From PALSA-926 sp964476835 (GTDB lineage Bacteria > Pseudomonadota > Alphaproteobacteria > Micavibrionales > UBA2020): 64,000 nucleotides of DNA. The position numbers were made by a program, and so were the translations under genes. Positions 33,831 to 40,692 of the stretch are shown in pieces. The stretch lies in assembly GCA_964476835.1 (NCBI GenBank), contig CAYZCE010000009.1:1-64000 (forward strand), written 5' to 3'. The notes beneath the pieces are model-generated. The model was given only the letters and a program-made list of their open reading frames with translations. It was not told the DNA's origin and did not search any database. How positions within the stretch are numbered: position 1 is the first letter of the stretch; every line of letters starts with the position of its first letter.

Positions 33831-34406
33831 ATGTCCGTAGAAGCCGCAATTTCTGCCACCGTCGAAAATCAAAATCCTGTCTCCGATTTTATCGGGGAAA
33901 ATACCCCCACCGAAAATCCCACGCCAGAACTCCACACCGTCCAAGAGGCTCCGCAAAAGCGTGGCCGTGGCCGTCCGCGCAAGGACGGTGCCGCGCCGAA
34001 GGCGTCGAAGCCGCAATCCTCGTTCATCCCTGACGACGCCAGCGGCGACAACCCTGACGCACCGCCGCCGGCGCCAGAGGCCGAGGCCGTCCAGCGGCGC
34101 AATGCCGCGCTTGGCGCGACGGCGCTGGTGCAAACGTCCGGCATGCTGATGGCCGGCGAGGGCGGCAAGATGACCAAGGATGAATTCTCCAACGTGGCCG
34201 AGAATTTCGACCGCTATTTCGCCATCAAGGGGATTTCCGACTTCCCGCCGGGCATCAGCCTCGGTATCGCCCTGGGCGGGTACTACATCCGCACCCTGAC
34301 GGCCGAGAAAGCCCGTCCGCGCGTCGGCCTCTTCATGGCGTGGGTGAGAAACAAGATCGCCGGCCTGCGCCGGAAGCCTGCTGCCGCGCCGGTCGAGGCG
34401 GCGTAA
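33831..34406 (+). CDS. Prophage AT-hook protein with membrane segment
   Basis: A 191-aa protein. At about residues 43-52 it has KRGRGRPRKDG, an AT-hook DNA-binding motif, followed by a Pro/Asp-rich linker and a C-terminal half with a possible membrane or amphipathic segment (PPGISLGIALGGYYI). AAGGAG is 8 nt before the ATG. It lies directly before the packaging ATPase, whose ATG overlaps its stop, so it may help tether DNA to the packaging vertex or membrane (inference). Confidence 0.6.
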   Translation: MSVEAAISATVENQNPVSDFIGENTPTENPTPELHTVQEAPQKRGRGRPRKDGAAPKASKPQSSFIPDDASGDNPDAPPPAPEAEAVQRRNAALGATALVQTSGMLMAGEGGKMTKDEFSNVAENFDRYFAIKGISDFPPGISLGIALGGYYIRTLTAEKARPRVGLFMAWVRNKIAGLRRKPAAAPVEAA

Positions 34407-34915
34407 TGTCGCATAGCCTGATCCTCGGCATGACCATGAGTGGGAAAAGCACGCTAGCGCGGCGCATGGTGAAGGCCTATCGCCAGCGCGGCGTGAGAAG
34501 TCTCATTCTCGACCCGCTCGACGATCCGGCATGGAAGACAGCCGGCGCGGCGCGCGTCATGCCGGACGGGGACGTCTATCTTGACTTCGTCTTCCGGTGT
34601 CGATCCTGCGCCCTCTTCATCGACGAGAGCGGGGAGGCCATCGGGCGCTATGCCGGCGAGATGAAGAAGCTTGCCACGCGCTCGCGCCACTACGGTCACA
34701 ACGCACACTTCATCAGCCAGCGTGCGGCTGACATCGACAAAACCATCCGCGACCAATGCAACGACCTGTTCGTCTTCCGCGTCTCCAAGAAGGACGCTGA
34801 AACCCTTGCGGACGAATACGGTCAAGAGCTTCTGCTCGAGGCATCGCGGCTACAGCAAGGGGAGTTCATCAAATGCGGAAGGTTCACACCACCGACGCGC
34901 TTAAAGCTTTTTTGA
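34406..34915 (+). CDS. Genome-packaging ATPase (FtsK/HerA/A32 type)
   Basis: A 169-aa P-loop ATPase: Walker A GMTMSGKST at residues 8-16, Walker B CALFIDESGEAI at about 68-79, a sensor-like region around HNAHFISQRAADI, and LFVFRVSKKDAETL. Size and motifs match packaging ATPases of the PRD1/PM2/adenovirus lineage, e.g. PM2 P9, that pump DNA into a membrane-lined capsid. No terminase is present in the element. It overlaps the AT-hook gene by one base and the small HTH gene by 43 bp. Confidence 0.85.
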   Translation: MSHSLILGMTMSGKSTLARRMVKAYRQRGVRSLILDPLDDPAWKTAGAARVMPDGDVYLDFVFRCRSCALFIDESGEAIGRYAGEMKKLATRSRHYGHNAHFISQRAADIDKTIRDQCNDLFVFRVSKKDAETLADEYGQELLLEASRLQQGEFIKCGRFTPPTRLKLF

Positions 34916-35097
34916 CCGAGGTGCGCCGCCGCCGCAGGGAACTGCGCATCAAGCAGGAAGTGCTGGCGCTGGAACTCGGCCTGACGCAGAGCGGCTATTC
35001 AAAGATAGAGCGCGGATCAAGCAAAATAAAAGTCGAGACAGGAATATTTTTGCGGGAACGCCTGCAAATAGAAGAAAACTCGAATTTTATTCCGTAG
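34873..35097 (+). CDS. Xre-family HTH regulator (prophage)
   Basis: A 74-aa protein with a complete Xre/Cro-type helix-turn-helix (LRIKQEVLALELGLTQSGYS, KIERGSSKI). It starts inside the 3' end of the packaging ATPase gene in another frame. It precedes the late structural genes and may control their timing. It has no dimerisation domain beyond the HTH. Confidence 0.75.
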   Translation: MRKVHTTDALKAFLTEVRRRRRELRIKQEVLALELGLTQSGYSKIERGSSKIKVETGIFLRERLQIEENSNFIP

Positions 35098-35178
35098 CGG
35101 AATTTTCATTCACTGGAAAAACCCGAATTTTGCAGCCACGCTTGAGTTATCGGACAACCGCAACAACACAAGGTTCAC

Positions 35179-35280
35179 ATGTTCAAGAAGTTCTATCCCG
35201 CACTGATCGCCCTCGCGACCGTCGTCGCCGGTAACTGGGTCTATGACCAGTACAAGAAAAGCCAAAGCGTAGCGAGCTGA
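35179..35280 (+). CDS. 33-aa single-pass membrane protein
   Basis: MFKKFYPALIALATVVAGNW opens a peptide with basic start, a membrane segment and a charged tail (YDQYKKSQ). It precedes another small membrane ORF and the capsid gene. AAGG lies upstream (9 nt). By analogy with PM2 it may be a membrane protein of the virion. Below the length of the usual gene callers. Confidence 0.5.
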   Translation: MFKKFYPALIALATVVAGNWVYDQYKKSQSVAS

Positions 35281-35283
35281 CCC

Positions 35284-35424
35284 ATGCAGGCACATCACAT
35301 CCTCGTCGGTATCGTCACCATCCTCGTCACGGGCGCAGCCCTTAAGGCAGCCTCCGACGGCCTGCTGGGTGAAACCGTCCAAAAGGGCGCGAAGTACGTC
35401 ACCTCCGGCTTCGGCTCCGTCTAA
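35284..35424 (+). CDS. 46-aa single-pass membrane protein
   Basis: MQAHHILVGIVTILVTGAAL leads a peptide with one N-terminal membrane segment and a Gly/Lys-containing tail (TVQKGAKYVTSGFGSV). It lies 3 bp after the 33-aa gene and 36 bp before the major capsid gene, in the same direction. Proposed virion membrane protein from context only. Confidence 0.5.
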   Translation: MQAHHILVGIVTILVTGAALKAASDGLLGETVQKGAKYVTSGFGSV

Positions 35425-35460
35425 CAACAACCTCACAAGCGAAAAAGGAATATCACTCTC

Positions 35461-36315
35461 ATGCCCGGTGTAAAGACCATCAGCAAACACGAAAACCGCC
35501 CGTTGACCTCCAGCGCCAACCAGACCCTGCAGATCCCCGCAGGCGGGAAAATCCACAGCATTATGCTGTCTTTCCTGACCTCGGCAGGCGCGGCGGTGAC
35601 GGAAGCGCAGATCCGCGCCGAAATCGCCAACATTCGCCTCACGGCAGGCGGCAAGGATATCATCAACTGTCCGGCGGTGCAGCTGCTTGACGCCTATGAG
35701 TTCCTTGGCACGGAAGTGCAGGAAAACGGCTCGGTCGCTGGTGCCATCGAACTTAACATTGGTCGCCTCCTGTTCACCGACCCGGCTGTACGCGATCTGT
35801 TCGGCCTCGGCACCGCCGATGTCGCATCCATCCAGATCCAAGTGCAGGCTGGCACGCTCTCGGCAATCGCCAGCGTTGAGGCCTATACCGAGCGCGAGCC
35901 GGTCAACGAGGTGCTTGGCACCTATGCCCGTCTCATCAACTACCCCATGTCGTTCAACTCCACCGGCCAGCACACTTACGACGCGCTGCCGCGCGAAGAA
36001 GCCACGGCATACGCGGCGCTCATGATCGACGACGGCGCGAGCGGCACCATTGCTGACAGCGAAATCCGTCTCGGACAAACGAGCATCCGCGAGCGCGTGC
36101 CGCTTCATGTCAACAAGCAGCTGCTTTCCAACAACCGCCTCGCGCAGCCGGCTGGCTACTTCGTCCACGGCCTCAACGACGGCTCTCTGGCCGCGCTGCT
36201 GTCCATGAAGAACGTGAAGGACTTCCGCGTCGTCACGAATTTCGCGGTCGCACCCGGCGCTGGTGGCTACAACATCACCGCGCTGACGATCGAAAACCTC
36301 TCTATGCCGAAGTAA
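35461..36315 (+). CDS. Major capsid protein, double jelly-roll (PM2 P2-like)
   Basis: A 284-aa beta-rich, soluble protein. The N-terminal part (LTSSANQTLQIPAGGKIHSI) and the middle (ARLINYPMSFNSTGQHTYDALPR is the linker into the second jelly roll; shown in part as NYPMSFNSTGQHTYDAL) resemble P2 of phage PM2, where two jelly rolls form a pseudo-hexameric trimer. The length is near the 269 aa of P2. It is by far the most likely capsid gene: it lies between the packaging ATPase and the structural cluster, and no HK97-fold protein is present. A structure prediction would settle it. Confidence 0.8.
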   Translation: MPGVKTISKHENRPLTSSANQTLQIPAGGKIHSIMLSFLTSAGAAVTEAQIRAEIANIRLTAGGKDIINCPAVQLLDAYEFLGTEVQENGSVAGAIELNIGRLLFTDPAVRDLFGLGTADVASIQIQVQAGTLSAIASVEAYTEREPVNEVLGTYARLINYPMSFNSTGQHTYDALPREEATAYAALMIDDGASGTIADSEIRLGQTSIRERVPLHVNKQLLSNNRLAQPAGYFVHGLNDGSLAALLSMKNVKDFRVVTNFAVAPGAGGYNITALTIENLSMPK

Positions 36316-36326
36316 GGGGGTGACCG

Positions 36327-36608
36327 ATGGCAGGCGAAGCAACCGGCAACTGGTTCAGCGATAGCCTTTCGGCAATCGCAGGCTTTGCCACTGTGGCAGT
36401 GGATACCGCTTCGACGTTCATCGAGCGCAAAGCGGCAGCAAAAGTAGCCACGACCAACGCAAAAACGGCTGCCGCGCAAGTGGTGACCAACCCGATCGAC
36501 AACACTGCCGCCTCCACCGAGGCCGCTTTGAAAGCTTGGGCGACGTTTGCTGCAATCTCTGGCAGCTTGCTTTTTGTCGCGCTGCTCGTCCTCCGCAAGA
36601 GGAAGTAA
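36327..36608 (+). CDS. Small virion-type membrane protein
   Basis: A 93-aa protein: a helical, Ala/Thr-rich N-terminal two thirds (SAIAGFATVAVDTASTFIE) and a C-terminal membrane anchor (FAAISGSLLFVALLVLRKRK). Starts with MAGEA like the next gene, 11 bp after the capsid gene. Likely an internal or membrane protein linking capsid and lipid layer, inferred from position. Confidence 0.6.
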   Translation: MAGEATGNWFSDSLSAIAGFATVAVDTASTFIERKAAAKVATTNAKTAAAQVVTNPIDNTAASTEAALKAWATFAAISGSLLFVALLVLRKRK

Positions 36609-36611
36609 CCG

Positions 36612-36818
36612 ATGGCGGGGGAGGCGGGGGCAGCTTTAGGTGTACTGGCGAAGGTAACGACGCCTGTGTCACCTATTCCAAATCTGACGGGCGGCGATGC
36701 CGGGGAATCTGGTGTCGACGGAACGGTGAAATACGGCGACGTATCGCAGGGAGGCAGTTTCCTTTGGCCTGCTGTGGCCGCCGTCGCTCTTTTTCTCATT
36801 TACAGGCTGGTAAAATGA
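36612..36818 (+). CDS. Small membrane protein, C-terminal anchor
   Basis: A 68-aa protein with a flexible Gly/Ala/Val-rich start and a C-terminal membrane segment (FLWPAVAAVALFLIYRLV). The start (MAGEAG) is 3 bp after the preceding gene, and its stop overlaps the next start (ATGA). Its role is unknown; candidate virion membrane protein. Confidence 0.6.
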   Translation: MAGEAGAALGVLAKVTTPVSPIPNLTGGDAGESGVDGTVKYGDVSQGGSFLWPAVAAVALFLIYRLVK

Positions 36819-37189
36819 AGGTCAGCATCAACCGCATCACGATTGATCATCTGTTTTTCTGCTACTTGACCCCGGAAGAAAAGGACGAAATTCGCGCCCG
36901 CCAGAAAAGCGGCATGTCGCATATTCTGTGCTTTGAAGAAGACGAGGGCGAGCCAGTGTTCGCCGCCGTCATCGACCTCGACGCAGGCGCTTGCCTGCAT
37001 GTCCGTGAATGCGGCGGGCACTTTCCACGTCATTACAAGGTTCTCGATAGTTTCACGGCAGCACTCGCTAAGGCGATAAAAAAGTCTTTCGTCAGCCTGA
37101 AAACCAAAATCGACGGCGTGGACATTCTCGCAACGAAGGCTGGTTTCTCCAAGGATGAAACCGGAGATTGGGTGAAGGCAGTCGCATGA
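36815..37189 (+). CDS. Prophage hypothetical protein, possibly GNAT-fold
   Basis: A 124-aa soluble protein. The pattern VFAAVIDLDAGACLHVREC, followed by KVLDSFTAALAKAI and VDILATKAGFSKD, recalls the acceptor half of phage GNAT-like virion proteins, where a final LA-x-K-x-GF marks the last strand. The acetyl-CoA-binding loop is not clear, so the enzymatic role is doubtful. The gene is coupled to both neighbours by ATGA overlaps. Confidence 0.45.
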   Translation: MKVSINRITIDHLFFCYLTPEEKDEIRARQKSGMSHILCFEEDEGEPVFAAVIDLDAGACLHVRECGGHFPRHYKVLDSFTAALAKAIKKSFVSLKTKIDGVDILATKAGFSKDETGDWVKAVA

Positions 37190-37596
37190 GTGGTGGTAAA
37201 TCTTCATCTGCCTCCTCGTCGGAGCAAACGACCCAGCAATCGGACGTCTCTGGCCTCAACACGGGCACCGCGCTGCAAGGCTCTGACATTAACCAAGCGC
37301 AAACCCTTCTCAAAGGAAGGGACATTTACATTGACAGCCTTCAGCAGATCCCCGACACGGTCGCCAATGCCTTCATTTCGCTGATCGGTCTGGCTAATAA
37401 CGCGCTGACGAATGTCAGCGAAGTCACCAACGCAGGCGCGAAGATCGTCTCCGACACAACGCAGGCGGCAATCAGCAGCGTGGCAGACCGCAGCGAGACG
37501 GCCACGCAGCCCGAAGTGGCGCTGACGACCAAGGTCTTGCCTTACGCCATCATCGCAACTATCGCTCTCGCAATCTTTGGAGCTTTCAAAAAATGA
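37186..37596 (+). CDS. Membrane-anchored virion-type protein
   Basis: A 136-aa protein: Ser-rich N-terminus (SGGKSSSASSSEQTTQQ), a helical middle with several Ala and Asn repeats (FISLIGLANNALTNV), and a C-terminal membrane segment (YAIIATIALAIFGAFKK). The topology suggests an anchored stalk, possibly at the vertex. Overlaps both neighbours by 4 bp. Confidence 0.6.
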   Translation: MSGGKSSSASSSEQTTQQSDVSGLNTGTALQGSDINQAQTLLKGRDIYIDSLQQIPDTVANAFISLIGLANNALTNVSEVTNAGAKIVSDTTQAAISSVADRSETATQPEVALTTKVLPYAIIATIALAIFGAFKK

Positions 37597-38222
37597 CCGA
37601 CCAGACCATTTTCACCGGTACGATCCAAAACCCTTACCGCGAATTCACGCTCAACATCGCGGCAGGCGCGTCAGACATCATCTACTTTGACCATTCCAGC
37701 CTCGCAGTGCTCGCGCTAACGGGCGGCTCCATGTCCGTCCAGATCGGCAACTCGGGTTCGGAAACTTCTGTCATTGGCTCGGGCATGGGTTTTGAATACA
37801 TGGACGGCGAGGGCAGGCCTGCCGCCGTTCGCAACGTCCGCATTTTCAACCGTGGCAGCACTTCCATGGTCGTGACGGTTGGCCTCGCCATGGGCAAGAT
37901 CAATGACCGCCGCCTGTCGCTGGTCGGCGTCGTGACCGTCGACCTCGATAAAAGCACCGTCATCGACGACAAGCCAGATGTGGCGCTTAACAACGGCTCG
38001 GCAACCCCGATTTACGCCAGCGACGGCGCAACGCGCGAGGTACACATCAGCAACCTTTTGAGCAACGGTGTCGTCATCCGCGTCGGCTCGGCCAGCGTCG
38101 GCGCGGCGCGCGGCGCGGAAGTTGGTATCGGCGAGACCCGGATCATCACCACCGCCGCAGACATCTACGCCTATGTCGGCAGCGCAGGGAAATCAGTCGG
38201 CGTCATGCGCGTGAAGGATTGA
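37593..38222 (+). CDS. Beta-rich structural protein (penton or vertex candidate)
   Basis: A 209-aa protein rich in beta strands (IIYFDHSSLAVLAL, SMSVQIGNSGSET, REVHISNLLSNGVVIRVG) with no signal or membrane part, containing two similar-looking halves. It directly precedes the spike-like gene. In PM2 the P1 penton/spike is adjacent in function, so a vertex role is plausible but not shown by any motif. Confidence 0.55.
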   Translation: MTDQTIFTGTIQNPYREFTLNIAAGASDIIYFDHSSLAVLALTGGSMSVQIGNSGSETSVIGSGMGFEYMDGEGRPAAVRNVRIFNRGSTSMVVTVGLAMGKINDRRLSLVGVVTVDLDKSTVIDDKPDVALNNGSATPIYASDGATREVHISNLLSNGVVIRVGSASVGAARGAEVGIGETRIITTAADIYAYVGSAGKSVGVMRVKD

Positions 38223-38224
38223 CC

Positions 38225-38692
38225 ATGAAGAACGGCTTTAAATTCCTGCTCGCGGCTCTTGTCGTCGTCCTGTTCTCGACGCTGGCCATGGCTTCCAGCT
38301 CGTCGCAATCCCCGTTTTCTCTGCTCGGCCAAAGCCTGACTTGGACGGGAACCAATAACTTTACCGGCGCACTTCGGAAGAGCGGCAATAACGTCGTTGC
38401 AATCTCCGAATTTGCACTGACGAATTCCAGCTCGAACGGCAGCCTGACGCTGCCCAACGGCCTCATCATGAAATGGGGGAGTAAGCTTGGCGCGACTGGT
38501 GGTATCTCCCAGAGCACGACTTTTACCACGCCTTTCCCGACTGGCATCATCTTCGGCCTCTCCAACATCGCAGACCGGGCATCGTATGTAAACCTTGCAT
38601 CATCGGACGCAACGAAAGCAACCGTCACGGCGGCTTCATCGTGCACCGCCGGTGTGCCCTGCGATATTTATTGGCTTGTTCTGGGGTATTGA
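38225..38692 (+). CDS. Spike / receptor-binding protein candidate with signal peptide
   Basis: A 155-aa protein. An N-terminal signal peptide (FKFLLAALVVVLFSTLAMA) is followed by a domain whose C-terminal part (LTLPNGLIMKWGS, TTFTTPFPTGI, then CDIYWLVLGY) strongly resembles the gp53-like C-terminal domain of tail fibres, a receptor-binding trimeric fold. Two Cys (SSCTAGVPC) near the end may form a disulfide. A secreted receptor-binding protein in a tailless phage is unusual. An in-frame TTG two codons upstream is less likely. Confidence 0.65.
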   Translation: MKNGFKFLLAALVVVLFSTLAMASSSSQSPFSLLGQSLTWTGTNNFTGALRKSGNNVVAISEFALTNSSSNGSLTLPNGLIMKWGSKLGATGGISQSTTFTTPFPTGIIFGLSNIADRASYVNLASSDATKATVTAASSCTAGVPCDIYWLVLGY

Positions 38693-39235
38693 ATGTTTTC
38701 TTTCATCAAGCATGTCCTGAATTTCTTCTTCCCGGCTGCAAACCTTGTCTATGGCCCACCTGCACCGGTGCGCATGACGCAGGATCAAATCGAAACCTCG
38801 GCTTTCTCTCAAGCCCGTAGTGACCTGATCGCACGCGAAGGCTACGCAACGACGGCATATTACGACAGCAAGGGCATCCTGACGGTCGGCATTGGCCACC
38901 GTGTGCTGACCACCGACAACATCCGCGCTGGCGACAAAATCAGCGACACGCGCGTCTCCAACCTGTTCAACAACGACATCGCCACGGCTTTCACGGCGGC
39001 GAAGTCGCAGGCGCAGGAACTCGGCAAGTACACGCCCGACATGATTGCCGCGCTCATCTCCGTCAACTTCCAACTCGGCACCGGCTGGCGGTCGAAATTC
39101 CCGAACACGTGGTCATCGCTCAAGGCTGGCAACGCCCGTGACGCCATCAGCCGCCTGCAGGCCTCGGACTGGAACAAAACGACGCCGCAACGCGTGGCCG
39201 ATTTCATCGACACGATCCAATCCCAATACGCATAA
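38693..39235 (+). CDS. Phage lysozyme (GH24, T4-type endolysin)
   Basis: Hydrolyses peptidoglycan for host lysis. A 180-aa protein with an N-terminal hydrophobic stretch (FIKHVLNFFFPAANLVYG), possibly a SAR/signal-anchor, and a GH24 domain. The E-x8-D-x5-T catalytic triad is in REGYATTAYYDSKGILTVGIGH (residues about 47-63). The remainder (LISVNFQLGTGW) matches the family. It begins the base after the previous stop. It defines the lysis module with the small membrane proteins that follow. Confidence 0.93.
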   Translation: MFSFIKHVLNFFFPAANLVYGPPAPVRMTQDQIETSAFSQARSDLIAREGYATTAYYDSKGILTVGIGHRVLTTDNIRAGDKISDTRVSNLFNNDIATAFTAAKSQAQELGKYTPDMIAALISVNFQLGTGWRSKFPNTWSSLKAGNARDAISRLQASDWNKTTPQRVADFIDTIQSQYA

Positions 39236-39247
39236 GGAGCTAAAAAA

Positions 39248-39439
39248 ATGTTCGCTATCATCCCTTGGATTTTGTCCGGCATCGGCCTCGGGTCTTTCAT
39301 CGGCGCACAGGTCGACGACAAGCTCGATACGCCGCCGCCTGCGCCTGAAAGCAGCTTCCCGCCGCTCTGGAAGATCGCCCTCTATGGCGCGGTCGGCATC
39401 GGCCTGGCACTCGGTGCCAAGAAGGTGCTCAAGAAGTGA
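39248..39439 (+). CDS. Small two-segment membrane protein (holin candidate)
   Basis: A 63-aa protein with two hydrophobic segments (IIPWILSGIGLGSFIGAQV and WKIALYGAVGIGLALGA) separated by a Pro-rich charged turn, and a Lys-rich end. That is the class II holin layout, directly after the endolysin. It could also be a virion membrane protein. The stop overlaps the following start (GTGA). Confidence 0.55.
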   Translation: MFAIIPWILSGIGLGSFIGAQVDDKLDTPPPAPESSFPPLWKIALYGAVGIGLALGAKKVLKK

Positions 39440-39600
39440 TCGACCAGTTCCAATTCCTGTTCAACGTCCTCGCCGCCGCCAGTTCCAGCATCTCCGCGCT
39501 GGTGGGGGTAAAACTGTGGTACAAGCTCGGCGGCTACGACCAGCTGCACGAAGACCACGAGCGGAGACTTAACAACCTCGAAAGGAAAATCTTCACATGA
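39436..39600 (+). CDS. 54-aa membrane and coiled-coil small protein
   Basis: Starts at a GTG that overlaps the previous stop (GTGA). It has an N-terminal hydrophobic segment (FLFNVLAAASSSISALVGV) and a charged helical tail (HEDHERRLNNLERKI), like spanin or holin accessory proteins. It overlaps the next small gene by ATGA. Role inferred from the lysis context only. Confidence 0.5.
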   Translation: MIDQFQFLFNVLAAASSSISALVGVKLWYKLGGYDQLHEDHERRLNNLERKIFT

Positions 39601-39692
39601 CTTGGGTTATCGACAACTGGGAAAACATCATGACGGTGCTCAACACCATCGGCTTGATCTTCGTCCACACCAAAACGAAGCCGGCAGCGTAA
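39597..39692 (+). CDS. 31-aa small hydrophobic protein
   Basis: MTWVIDNWENIMTVLNTIGL starts a short amphipathic/hydrophobic peptide with a basic end. Its ATG overlaps the previous stop and its stop shares a base with the next start. The unbroken chain of overlaps is the main evidence that it is translated. No homologue recognised. Confidence 0.4.
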   Translation: MTWVIDNWENIMTVLNTIGLIFVHTKTKPAA

Positions 39693-39916
39693 TGGACGCC
39701 GCCTACAAAGCACGCGTTGAAAAGCTGCTCGCCCGGGCGGCGGCTGACGACGACAAGCGCGGCGTGGTGGAATTCACCCGCCGGCTCAACCCCGACAAGA
39801 CCGACGCTGAACTGTTCGCGGAGCCGACGCCGGCATCCGCTGCAGCCGCGCCGGCCACCGTCAAGAAGGCAGCAGCGCGCCGCCGCAAAACCAAGAAGAA
39901 AGGCAAGAAGGCATGA
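39692..39916 (+). CDS. Small basic prophage protein
   Basis: A 74-aa soluble protein with an acidic/helical first half (VEKLLARAAADDDKRGVVEF) and a strongly basic C-terminus (KKAAARRRKTKKKGKKA), suggestive of nucleic-acid binding, perhaps condensing genome DNA. The start overlaps the previous stop; the stop overlaps the next start (ATGA). Confidence 0.55.
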   Translation: MDAAYKARVEKLLARAAADDDKRGVVEFTRRLNPDKTDAELFAEPTPASAAAAPATVKKAAARRRKTKKKGKKA

Positions 39917-40029
39917 CCGGCATCATCCTGTTCCTCTCGATCGTCCTCAACGGGGCGTATTTCTTTGACCACCCGCCGACGGCAAAGCCGACGGACAAAG
40001 TCGAATACGTTTACCCCGTCAACCAGTAA
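39913..40029 (+). CDS. 38-aa signal-anchor small protein
   Basis: MTGIILFLSIVLNGAYFF opens a peptide with one membrane segment and a polar Pro-rich tail (PPTAKPTDKVEYVYPVNQ). Last gene of the rightward phage operon, 28 bp before a strong terminator. A membrane protein of the virion or lysis module by position only. Confidence 0.45.
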   Translation: MTGIILFLSIVLNGAYFFDHPPTAKPTDKVEYVYPVNQ

Positions 40030-40039
40030 ACCCTCGCGC

Positions 40040-40570
40040 TTACCCCTCGCGTGGTGCCCCCGGCGTCCTCTCCAACGCCGGGGGTTTCTTTTTGCGGTGT
40101 TTTTCGGCCTCGCGCGCTGCCGCGACGTAGGAGAAATGCTTTTTCAGTCCGTCGCTCTCCGACAGTCGTTTGCAAATGCGCTCTACAGAGGCACGGGAAA
40201 GGCCAAATTCACGGGCTAGGGCGGTTTTCTTTTCTCCACCCACATTCCACCGCCTAAAAATTTCGACCTCTCTGGCGGCTTTCTTTTCGCCCTCTATGCG
40301 CGTCCGCATTGTGGAAAGTATTTCACCGGCGTATTTCCACGAGTGGCCTTGCTCGGCGAGCCATAGGCGCGCTTGGGTTTCGTCAGTTTTCCCGGCACGC
40401 AGGAGGTCGGCGGTGATCCGGTGCATGTGGTCGCGGTGCCGCGCTGACCAGTCACGCGAAGATTTCTCCCGGCGCAGGATCCCGATTTCTGCATCGACAT
40501 CGGCGCGGATTTTTTCGAGGGTTTTTATCGCGCGGTCGAGTAAAAAAGCTGGTACATCATCAAATTGCAT
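40040..40570 (-). CDS. Prophage HTH DNA-binding protein at the right end
   Basis: A 176-aa protein from the ATG at 40570: a helical N-terminal part (LLDRAIKTLEKIRADVDAEI), then a helix-turn-helix (KKTALAREFGLSRASVERI, about residues 119-137), and a basic end. The frame extends to a TTG (40720) that lies within the attachment site in host DNA, so it cannot be the phage's own start. In the circular form the gene would follow the repressor after a 20-nt gap. After integration it is separated from the repressor promoter. Confidence 0.7.
   Translation of the reverse strand: MQFDDVPAFLLDRAIKTLEKIRADVDAEIGILRREKSSRDWSARHRDHMHRITADLLRAGKTDETQARLWLAEQGHSWKYAGEILSTMRTRIEGEKKAAREVEIFRRWNVGGEKKTALAREFGLSRASVERICKRLSESDGLKKHFSYVAAAREAEKHRKKKPPALERTPGAPREG
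40057..40093 (+). terminator. Terminator of the prophage late operon
   Basis: A perfect 10-bp stem CCCCCGGCGT / ACGCCGGGGG with an 8-nt loop followed by TTTCTTTTT, just after the last rightward gene. It lies within the 3' coding end of the convergent HTH gene. Confidence 0.92.
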
Positions 40571-40692
40571 GGGCGGCTGAAACTCGCTTCTTAGTTGTTG
40601 CACAAGAGACTTTCCGGCTTGAGACACCGGATTTTCTTCATGTTGCAAGTATCTGATTTCTTTGCTGCTTTGTTGAAGCTGATTGTTGTTTG

